The notes under the pieces: generated by a model
What the model saw: only the letters and a program-made list of their open reading frames with translations
The model's database searches: none
Told to the model about the DNA's origin: nothing
Shown: positions 12,701-24,700 of the stretch, piece after piece
Layout of the letters: each line of letters starts with the position of its first letter
How positions within the stretch are numbered: the stretch's first letter is position 1
Source of the DNA: Opisthorchis felineus
Lineage: Eukaryota > Platyhelminthes > Trematoda > Opisthorchiida > Opisthorchiidae
Direction: 5' to 3'
Assembly: GCA_004794785.1 (NCBI GenBank)
Contig: SJOL01007411.1
Coordinates: forward strand, 1,587,042-1,651,041
Length of the DNA stretch: 64,000 nucleotides
Made by a program: the position numbers and the translations under genes

Positions 12701-15700
12701 GGCTCACACAACCAACATCCTAGAGGAGCTTGGTATCCGCCGCTCAATGGCATAGCCAATGGTTGCACGTGCAGTGCTTGTTTTTCGATGGCAGTTGCAT
12801 CAAGGGTGAACTCAGCTTTTTGGCTTTCTGCTCGAGAAAGTTTACCGATCGCCGCGGAGGAGCTAAGACCACTGTCATTTGGGTTCTGTTTTTCCGCACC
12901 GATTGAAGAAAAAAGTTTCAAACTTGGAAGTGACGGAATAGCTGAAGGCAGGGGAATTGGGAGTGGGGCCAGCCCAGCAAGACTTGGAGGCAATGAGACA
13001 GTTTGGTGAGGGACTTTGGGGGTTCCTCCGACGAGATCAGCAGGCCTCATATGAGATTTAGACTTGGATTTGACCCGTTTGGAATGCCGCACAAACGTCC
13101 GAGTTGCCGAATCTGCTTGACCGAGTGTTATTTTCTGTCTCGATTGCCCAGCTTGGTTGAAGTACCGTTCGCGAGAGTCTTCAGTCCTTGGAAGTGTTCC
13201 ACTTCGGAGTTGAGCTTCCGTACGGAATGGGGTGCGATCTGGTTCGCTGCCTCCATCTGACTCTCCAGCATTCGAACCGGACAGTACGCGAGCCACGTCC
13301 TTTGCACGAAGAGTGGCATAGATATCCTCGGGACTAAAACGTGCCTTCGGGCTGTCTGTAAGTCAGAAATCAAACGAATACAAATAAGACCACTGCTTTA
13401 CCAGATTTCTCCAGCTCCGTTGACATATAACCCATTGCAAGCAGGAGTACTGAAATTTTGGTAAAGTCTAGTGTTTGATGAATCACGGAGATAGGTCATT
13501 GACCAAACTCAGTCTCCTAGGTTGGTGGAATGTTGCAAATCAACTTCATCATTTGTATAGGCATGACCAATAGTCAAGGATGGCTATGTCCCCTACCATT
13601 GCAACTGACTAACACCTCATGTTTTCTAGTTGCACTAATTCATCACAGGCTGGTTACGTGAAACATGCACATGAGGGTGGATTTGGCTTCATGCGCTGTG
13701 TGGATTGGGGTATCAGTTCTTGACCCGGAGATTGGTAGTCCGAGTTCACTTTTGAATTGCGCCTGTTCTAACAGATTTCACACTAGGTCGGCTCTCACTA
13801 TGGGATGCTCAACATATGGGTGACGAAGAGGTTTCATCATTGAGGAGTTGACTAGGACTTATTGTCAAAAAGGTCACATTACTGTTCGCAGACAGTCGAC
13901 TGTTCAATTGAAGCTGTATACGATTTGACAACAGTGCGATGACAAACGGTTGAGCTAGTCAACTGTAACGTTTAACGTACCGCTAATTAGTATAACCTAC
14001 TCTGTTGTACGATCTGAGTCACATCGCCCACCTGGATCCGGTCACCTCCCGGTACATAGTCGGCTCGAACTCACGGTGACTATTGAGCGCGGTATAATTT
14101 ACTTTCACTAACTCATCACAAATAGAGGAAAAATGGGACAACGAGATTAACCTTGATTCATGTCTTTTTCCAGCGCCTCAGGTCGGACAGAAGTAATACC
14201 ATCGGACTCATGAAGGAGATTTGGTGAATGCGGTCGGTTACCAGCAATTTGCGTTGGAAATGCTAGTGAAGGATCAGGTAGGTCCATACTCATTTCATGT
14301 GTACCGCGGCCAGCGGTTGATTCCGGGGGTTGACCAGATGCTTGTGAACTGGAATAGTAACAGCAGATGTAAGATAAACAGAAGAAATCCGCCTGTGGAA
14401 CAACAACAAAATAAAGCAGCAAAGACCGGGTGCTCTCACTGTGTGCGATTGCAGATTGCGAGACATTCGAAACTAGAAAAAAACTCAAATCCCCCCACAA
14501 AAGGATGTATCACCAATGGCGCGAACAGGGACGAAGAGTTAACTGTAACCTTACACATACGCTTGCACAACTGGGGAAAGCGTTGGTGAGATGGAACGAG
14601 TTGGCCCCTCTGGAGCAAAAGTAAGGATTCACAAAAAGCCTCAACTCAATAAGCTGTCCAGAAGTCCTATACTAGTAAACAGATGGTCGCTGTAAATACC
14701 TAATGCTAATACGAATCCGGCAGTCAGTGGACAGTGAGGAACAATGGACAGGGGAACAGGCTTGGAACTTGGCCAGTGGGAACCAATTTGAAAATGTATC
14801 ACATACCTCATACAGTAATTACTTTCGGTGTACGGTTTCGTACTCGGATCGAAAACACGCTCATCGCGTATGGTACTAGTGGGTTTTGCGCCACAAGTGC
14901 TCTCCAAGTTGATCGCCACCAATTCTGCGTCCATCTGATCAACGAACTCCCGGCTCATTGATTGTAATACGGTTGGGGGAAACGTAGAAATCTGATCAGT
15001 AGGGTGTTGCCTGCCATCTGCAGGTGATGTATTGCTTCCACTCTTCACCAAAGTCTGATTAGCCATCACAGTTACAGCGCTGTCAGCAGGTCGGCGGACA
15101 TCAGTCGTCTCGTTTGGACGACCTACGGACGAAGCAGCAACACTGATGCGGAAGAATGGGAATACTGTAGTACGCTCCACGACCAGGCCGATTCCATCAA
15201 TAGTCTGAGTGATAAAAAGATAGTTGTAGGTTTAGTTGATAGTGCGCGTGTGTGACAAATGCACGGCAGAACTCTATTCAAACGAAAGCCAGAAGTGAAG
15301 TTCCCAAGCCAATACGTCATCCTTTAGAACAACAAAGTACATTCAAAGTGGATAAAAAGATTCACCAACCTGGATTTCCACAATTAACTCGTCAACGACG
15401 GATTCCGCCTGCTCACTCGCCAAATAGGTAATCAAACGCTTAGCCTGTTGAAAATTTGGAGAAGATGAATAACTGATGGTTAAAGACACCACTAATTTCT
15501 GAATGCTAAAACCAGAAGTTTTTCCTGCGGCACACTAGTAAATAAACGGCTGGGAAAGTGTTCAACGAATTGGATAACGTACGAACTCGACTGAAACGTC
15601 AAGGCATCAAACTTAAACCGAGCAGGACTAAATGGTCACTGAATGAATAATTCGCAACCCCGTAAAAAGATCACACACCATGCTATGTGGACACAAAACG

Positions 15701-18700
15701 ATATTACGGTCAAAACAAGTCAAGGCGAGTGTGTGGGGGGGGGGAGATAAGAACGTTAAAAAGACTAATGTTGACATTCTAAATATGTGGCCGCAAAAGA
15801 ACAACGTACGTGGGCCAGAAGTGTAGCTGGTGCAACTGAAGTAAGCACAATAATATAACGTAGCAGCGCGCGCAGATTACTGGGGCGATGGCGGATGAGT
15901 ACAATCCACAAATGCTTTAGAGATTCAGTCGTCGTAGGACACTCAGCGAACCGCAGAGTCAGGTAGAACAGATTGTTCAGTACTAACTCGGTGGTCTGAA
16001 AAAAATCCCAAAATTAGGAATATATAAATGTATAATGAGAAAAGGAACGTTTTCATCGGTCAATTCTCCTAAAAAACGTAAAAGTAAAGCGGTCTGTCAG
16101 AACCAGCAGAAAGCAGCAGGAAGGGATGTTAATGAACGTTTACAATACTCTACTTTTCGGAAACGACATTTACAGTCGACAAAGTTGGGGAAAAGACGAT
16201 GACCTCACGCACTAGTTACTGGGGGACGTTGCACAGATACGTTCCGATCTTAGGAGAATATTTTTAAGCCTGACGAAAGAGAGAGTGGTCTGCTGGACTG
16301 TATACACTGAGCCTACTACCTGACCCACCAACAAAGTCTAGTCGGGCTCCATTTGTTCCGATCTGGTATACGAAACCAGTCGCTAGACACGTTTGGTAGG
16401 ATGTTTAGTCCCCCTTGCTGTCATAAAACCGTTAAAACAAAAAGGTATAAAAGTTTGTCTGATGGGGTCAGGAGTACTTCTATCATCCAATGGTAGAAAA
16501 GGAAAGGTAAAACTGGATAAAAATCCGACCAAGCCATGCTCAGAAAGAACACAGATATTATAAATATCGCCAAGAATTCAAGTCAGTCTAAGTTGGTTTC
16601 AGTAACATTAATTCACTAAATGAACTGAAAGGACAAAAAAGCAAAAGACGAGGTTAATCTGTGACCTGAACATACGGATGAACAATGGTAATGCGAGGCT
16701 ACCAATGGACCGACGCGTACCTGTTACTCAAGATAACATAATACAACTACTCGAAATGATGATCGATGTTGACGAGAACAAACAGTCACCTTTACAAGTA
16801 TTCCTACTGCTGCAAACACTGATTGTAGTCAACAGTAAGGTAAAAAACCGTGGTATGTTTTCTCGAGGCATCATTGTTTTACGGACAGGTTTCAGGGCAC
16901 CATGCTTTGATTAAGAACACTAGCCATTCTCATACGTTTACGTATTCCTGTGGCCCACTTACACACGGGACATTCATGATGCCACACACGGTAAACTGCT
17001 AGCAGGAACAACAGTTCCACAGAAGACAGTCAGCGTATACAAGACGTATAAGAATATGCAGATAGGGTAACATCACCATTGTACAAATGGGTATGGAAAA
17101 TGTCAAAGTTAGTTACCCTGTTCCAAAATCGGTTAATATGAGTTCGCAAATGTGATAAATTCTAAGTTGCCCACAGGTACATATGGACATATGTACATAT
17201 GGTACATATGTTCAGATCTCCCGAAGTATCCGAATAAACTAGTATACTAATTCGCCGAATTATCACACCAAAGCCACCGCGGAAGAGTATTATGTGTTAG
17301 TCACAACGCAACACAAGATTGCGACAATCGAGAGCCACCTTCCTCCGTAGTGGTCTCCCCATTCAATGTATGTAGCCACTGTCAAAGAATCTCAATTCAC
17401 AAGGGTCGTGTAGTAGAAGCATTACCAGGAACATGTAGTGTGGAAGTCGATTGACTGTCTATTGTGAGGAATTAGTGAGATCGCAAAATGCGTGAGGAAT
17501 ATCCGGTTTGAGGAAATGAACGTCTCGCTTTGATGCAAAGCCGGACTACTTAGAGCTCGCTCACGGAAGTGTGGACAAAGGTGAACTGGATAACCTGAGA
17601 GGCAGATCTACACCACTATACTGAAAGAGAGCCACAAACACTTTTTGACTGGGGGAGGAATGAAATCACTTCGGTCTAAATTTTCTCACATGCTAGGGGC
17701 ACCATTTAAAGTGTTGTACGATAGGCAACACTAGTCGTACCATTAGTATTATTATCATCACTTTTTAAAACAGATTAGAAGCAGAGTGAGTTAGCAGGAA
17801 TTTGGGAGTCAACATACTTTTAACTTTTCGAAAAAAAATAGGTTCTGTCAGGATTTGTGTTGTTCCAGAAACACGAAAGACAGGTGACTTTCAAGTCGGT
17901 TCCAGATTACCTCTAAAATTGGCAAGCATTTTTATGGTACATCTGGCGATTCAAATTGAAGAGAACCGGTTAAGTAAGATTAAACCCACATACTGTGCGA
18001 TCGGTTAAGATGAAAAAAGTTATCCTTGAATATTTCTGGCTGCTAGTTTAGTCTACTGGTTACGGCGACGTCTATATTGCAGCTAAAACGTGTTTGTGCA
18101 TAAAACTAGAGACAAACTATACCTGTTTGGAACCCCAGCCGGTGGAACGCAGAGTGGGAGGAACAGAATACCAGAACTCTTCACAAGCACCTGAAGGACC
18201 AGCTGTAGACTTCTGGGCGATATCTGGAGTTCGTCGAGCTCGATTTGATTTTGGTAACGGGACTGTGTCTGCCTTTCTCACCCGATGACGCAATGTTGAT
18301 GGAGGGATAGTATGTCGAGATTTAAGCAAGTCGGCCGAAACGTTATCACTATCTTCCTCACTGCCAAAGAAATCGACATGTTGCCGCCCTCGTCCATAGG
18401 TACCTGGACGTCCATCAGTTGGACGCCGACCAATCAAGTGTGACTTTTTCCGGGTAGACTCAGGGAGTAGTTCTTCGTCAGAAACAATATCCGCATCGCT
18501 TGATGCCGAGTCACCCTCAACAGCGTCTATCATGTCAGCGTGATGGGCTATTTGCTGGAATACGCCATCACCTGGTTTCCGCGAATTGACTGGATCGAGC
18601 TCCAGTGTCTCCCAACACAATTCTTCACCAACTTTGTCTAATTTAGTTACAGACGTGTCTCCAATCAAATCAACTAGCTCGATATTAATGATCCATGGAA

Positions 18701-21700
18701 CAAGCAGTCGCAACAAGGCTGACCGAAGACACTCACGGCACGTTTCCAAGCGCCTTGTGATTTCTGAATAAGACGAAGGAAGGGAACAAACGGCGGAAAA
18801 GTAAGACAATAAGGTAAAGTTCTAGTCGCTAGGGCTGAATGAGGAAGAATGGATTGTAAAAAAAATCTTATTCCCAGTTAATACAGGTTTCAAAGAAAGC
18901 GACACAAACAGCGTTGTGTTGGAAAACATTCTCCGTTACAACGCAAATGTTAAAGAAAAACAGGGGCATCGTTATAAAGAAGGCTAAGTTACAAAGCCGG
19001 GTCAAGCGTCGAGTAGTTCACCAGTTACTGGTCACAAGTATATTAAACCCGGCCATTGGGAGACTATTACCGCCACACAGAAATATGTGCTAGTCAAAAG
19101 GTTGGATTTGGCTGTGCGCCGGTTTCTTCACAAACTCGGTGGAAACATAAGTTTAGGTTAAGAGCGAATAACGTACACCGTAGGTTGCAGGGCCGTCATC
19201 CACAATAAAGCCACCCGTACCAAATCTGAACATTGTGTACAATCATCTGACCATCCAGATGCGTATTGCCCACTTCGCAAGGAGGTGCACACGAACGCAT
19301 GAACGTTCGACAAAGGTACCATTTAAGGATGCCTTAAATGCAGTGTGTTAACTTCGAATACTAAGTAGCAATCGTTGTTGGGAGAGTGAAGACCGAGTTT
19401 TTGGCCGTTGTTGATCTCTTCCGCCGATTGATTAGGGCATCGTTATAATTGTTGGTAGTATGACGAGATTTGGGAATTTCCAATTAAGATTTCGTCTTGC
19501 AAGTGAAACCAATCTATGCTGAAAAGCGAGAAGCACTGTGCCGCGGTTTCATCCTTACTGAGACTCATCAGCAGGTCGTATCCCATGTATCTCCAGGATG
19601 AGTGGCGCCGCATCCTGTGGAGGCGCGAGTCAACCACGTTGCTGAACAGCCGCTTATGGTCAAAAGGTTAAGTGTTCAGAGCATTAGCCGTCAGGTCGCG
19701 GGTTCGAAGTTCCTTTTAGTTTCGTGAGGTATGCACTACAGATGATTCCCGATAAGGAAGAAGCAGCTGTACAGTGTTTCTCACCTTTTCAGAATAGATT
19801 TCTCCCCTTAAAGGGTGAAGTTTCGATTGAAAATCACATGCTTAATGAAGCAAAAACTGAGTACAAGACCTTCGGATTAAGTCCCTTTATATCATCCGTC
19901 ACCATGTAGGGTTCTGCAGGGTCCCATTGGAAGATGAAACCGCCGACTGTTATTTGTTCTCAGCCATACATACTCAGTGATATCTTTAATGTGGACTTCT
20001 CGGGGGAAATGTGACCACTTTCAGCCAACGAATTTTCCAGTCAGCGTTAATCAAACAGAGCTTTGTCGACATACCAAAGATGGTTTATGATCCGAACTTC
20101 ACGCCTTTGCTATCAAAAAGTATACCCAAGAGAAAAGGATTGGATACAACCTCACAGACTAAATTAGTCAAGCTATATTATTCGTTACACTTGGAGGTTA
20201 ACCTCACCCGTCCCAACGACAAGTACATTTCTGTTAAGTTTGAAAGCTCAATTATCTCTGTTGTATAGTTGCTAGAAAGTGCTCTAGATACTTCTGGTAC
20301 GGAAGCTGTAACACCAAGAGACAAGACGAAATCCACTCCACAACAGTTTTAAGGAGTGTGTCCGAAAGTTGTTCAGGGATAACATAGGTTCAAGAGTGTT
20401 CAGCTGTACCCTGGTGAGTGAACCATTTTCAGTCACCAAATGCGGACAACGTGCACTCGATGTATAAGGGATTCCAAATTAATCTACTAATGAAGTTCGC
20501 CCGGGATGGTAAACTATTCTGATACCTAAGCTGGGGATGGGTGATCTGTTAACATTGAACGTGTAAAGACCGAGGAGGAAATTCTCAGTATAAAAATAAT
20601 CAAGTGACTTTTGGAGCTACAAACGAGGTCGTTGTATAGGCAAAAGTGGTCGAGAATTTGCCGATTTCGGTTCCCTGTTCTGGACAGTGATTCATCATCA
20701 GATTCCGTTTCAACCTGAGGAATCTGCAAAAGACAGGATTCCCTGAGAATCCAGTACTAAGGAACTCAGTAGTCCAACAGGAGAGGGCAAAACACACGTA
20801 CCACACATGGCGGAATAAAGAGGATGCAATGTACAGGCGCCAGATAAATTACCTGAAAAGATGGTCAACGTTAGATCTGGGTGTTGGGCTGCAAACTGAC
20901 GCACAATTTCCGATGGGGCCCAATGACGAATCGAATGCCAGAAGTGGACATTGATTTTCAGTTGCGCGCAAACAGTGGACGAACAAGTGGATCGGGAGCT
21001 TGCAGAAAGATCGAGATCCTGGTCGCATGGACTGTGGTAGCGCTCATGAATGACGCTTCCCGGCTGCCACAACCATAAAAAAAACCGTAGTCATATTAGA
21101 TGTACTATTCAGATACGTGGATAGAATTCAAATTCAGACAGTGAAAAAACTAAACAAGGTGTGGAGAAATGCTTCATCACAAGAATTCGATAGAATGTCC
21201 ATATGAGGCCCTGGATACTAGTTAGGTCAGAGTATAAAAAATTGGTATTGCCGTCACTACAGATAAACACAACTAATCTTTTAGGGATTAACGAACAACA
21301 GCAAAGATGGGTGCTGCGAAACCAGTAATCACGGTAGATAACCAGGCAAGGTCGGGAAGGAGTGTTGCGTTACTTATACCCACATACCCAGTACATCTCC
21401 CAAAATGCTCTAAAAACCAGCTATGTGAACAGACAGCCCCAGTTGAGGGAGTTCTGTTCACTGTCTTCTTGTAGGAGGGCGAAAGCGGGTGGTCGGCGCG
21501 ATAGACAGTTTCACAGACCAATGGTTATGTCCACGGGATTTGGCCGAACTCTGGTTTCAAACCAACCGCGGGCGGCGAATGAAGAGCCTGGTGGTGTGAT
21601 CTAAGGAGACTTAACCTGGAGCTCAACGGTATATGTAGCCGTTGGATGGATACAGTATTCCGCATGGTCGCAACCCATTGGAAGGGTTAAGAACCGGAAA

Positions 21701-24700
21701 CAGTCACAGTTTCCATTGCGACCTTCATACTTTGACCCTATCTTGGGGGATGCTCCGAGCTGATGCTTCCGAGACAACCCCCGCCTTCGATATGGATATC
21801 CGGAGAGTACGCTACCCAAACATTGGAAACAACTTAAATTGGAAGTCCCACGTTATGCCATACTCTGGACGCGATTACTAGGGCGAGGTGTTGGTGAACA
21901 GGACACTAGTAAACGAAATTCGTAGCTAATCAAATTCATCAACATTCATACATTTCGCTTATAATTCCCCATCCCATTTACTAGATTCGACGAAACGCCA
22001 CACATTCAGGAGCGTTTCGGCCTACGCTCATGGACACGCCGTTGCAGCCCAATACCGCATACAACGTCCACCCATAAGCGCCCACACTGCTTTCAAATTG
22101 GTTTTGAAAGCAGTAACAGTGGTGAACTCAGGCTAGCACACTGCGCTGTTCCAAACTCTTGACTCGTTCAATATTGAGGTGTGGTTTATCAGAAACTCGA
22201 CTACCTGAATCAAGTATAGTAGCTTCACTGCACTCTGTTACTTAACTCAGATAAAATTAAAAGACTAAGATTACCTGGAGATAATCGTACCATAGCTGCA
22301 AGCCAGACCGACATCAAAATTTCACTAAGCATGATAACTGAGTCTGCGAGACACGAATGACGTTAGCTTCAAGTAGTACGGTTGACCAGTTCACTCAGAG
22401 TATCAGAAACGTGCATGAACACAACCCTTTTATGTCGCAGCTGCACAGGCTCCAACCACCTGCAGGCCAGGCGAGAAATGCCAATCCTACCGATAACTAC
22501 AGGAAATATTAAGAAAGGCATCCAGTAGAGACAGTTTGATGTGGACGCTGCATCATTGGTCGTTGGCTTGTTCGCTGAGCTGGGCAATTTGATTGCAAAG
22601 GTTTCATCACCAATCGAGGTGAAATCATCAGTGCGTTGTTAGGGAGCGTGGTTGTGCCACAACTACCGACCGATTGCTACACTCCACTAAGCTCCCTAAT
22701 AACGCACTGATAATACCACCTCGACTGATGATGAAACGTTTGCAATCAAATTGCCAAGCTCAGCTCAGCTCAGCTCAGCGTACAAACCAACGACCATCTA
22801 CGCTACCTGAGCAACCAACATTATCCCCACTAACAAATGCTGCACCAAAGTGTAGTTAATTTCCATCGGTCTCTTGGCCCGCTGATCAACCATTGGCGGA
22901 GAGACGTACGCCATAGATGTCATAGCCTGTGGAGACAGCAGGCACTTGCTAATGCGCTCCGGCAGTACCGACGGTAACAACGAGTCCAAGGTACTCAGAA
23001 ACTCAGAAGCTCCATAACAGACTAGGAAGGATGGCCAGCCAAATGAGCTTCCGGAATGGAACTGGTGCCTCCATGGAGGAATTTCCGAAAACTCATCAAA
23101 CTTATTCATAACTCTGATTCCCGGCGTCCACTTACCAGTGGAACCTTATATGAAGGAAACGGTCTGGTTGTAAAAAACCTGAAGAGAAGAGTGGAACGCT
23201 GGGTAGGACATTTTGAAGAGGAATCCAATTGATGTATCGCACCAGGCATTCAAAACAGTTCCATAACTCTTGTTCCGTAGACATCGGGGTCATAGCCTCA
23301 ATCCTTCGTTGTGATCACCAAGAAAATTGTAAGACGAGAGATCTAGAAAGCCCCGGAACCGGACAACTTATGGATATTCTTCCTCGCAAAAAACGGGAAT
23401 CACCTTTCAAGAAATTTGGGTAGTAAATCAGCTTGGTTGCTGGGGTTCAGTCATCATCGTGTCCACTTTTTAAAAACATAATTCGACTGCAAAAAACACT
23501 GAAAGACCAGTTTGTTAACAGTTGCATGTATTATCCTTCGTCTGCTAATTCTCTTCAGGGATATATAGATCCGAGAGAAACAAGCCAGTTCCTGAGGAAC
23601 GCTGGGATCTGTTCGACACATATTTCTACTACCCAATTGTTAGAGAAGCATTGCGCTTACTGTCATCCTTCCATCATACCTAGAATGCCATCGACTCAGT
23701 CAAACGAGTGGCATTATTGGACTGTGTGACCAGGAGTGGTTTACCTGGGACTGACTGATCTACCATATTCCCTAGTTCCCAAATTGGACAACGCATCGAG
23801 CCGGGTGAGCACTTATCGATGTTCCGGCCAGTAATATTGGGAAGGAAAAATATAACAAAGAGCGAGAAGGGGAACGACACGTGGAAATGTGAAAAATTGG
23901 TGGCTACTCTCTAAAGTACGGCTGTCTTGTCAGAAATTATGGTGGATATCGCTGAATGCGCAGTGGAAAAACTTGAAGTTTTATGTGGCTGTCACCGGCG
24001 GAACAATCCCTACGAAAAGATCAGTTATGACTGACATCTAGAAGCTTCTCTCAAAGGTTAGTCCTAATCAAAACAGGATACTGTATTTCCTCCCCCGAAT
24101 AGTTCGAGCTCGAGTTCGCCAAAGTGTTCTAGTCAAATTGAGCAACAGATATAAAAACCATATGATCCGAAGGCGAAAAAGGCGAAGTTAGGGCGCTGAA
24201 CACAACGGCTCTGCGTACCTGCAAAATGAATCGGTGATACAGTACTCGTAGGAGGTGAAAGGCTCGGTCGCTGAGTGTTTTTTGAGGATGGTCAAGGAAT
24301 ACGAACGCCAGAACTAGCAGTGAAACAAAGTCACAGCTGAAGTCCGGACTGGAAAAGGGAAGAAGAGTGAAAGGCAACATTTTATTCTGACTCTCATAAC
24401 ATGATAAGACAGCTGAAGCTCCTCACTTTGGAAGCATGGCCGAAAGTGCATGCAACATCATGACACTGAATGACTACCCGATGTCTTTTCAGTTAGTCAT
24501 TTGAAAGCGTAGAACTGGAGCCCCCTAGGATATTTTTTAAGGCAGAATTTGCTTATCGACTCCTTCGTGTCGTTCTTTGGCGCTGGTTTTTTCGCCTTGA
24601 TTTTCTACCGGATTTATTACATTCGGTGACTTTATTTCCGATCGTGGTTGGCTTACTATTCACTTCCCGCAGTAGTACAAAAATTAAGGAAATTGGCCAA

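Noticed and set aside
16678..16914. 78-codon plus-strand open frame
   Set aside because: No similarity known to me, no splice context, and lies in an intron.
22798..23109. 103-codon minus-strand frame
   Set aside because: No FRY similarity, and exons 23 and 24 are phase-compatible without it.
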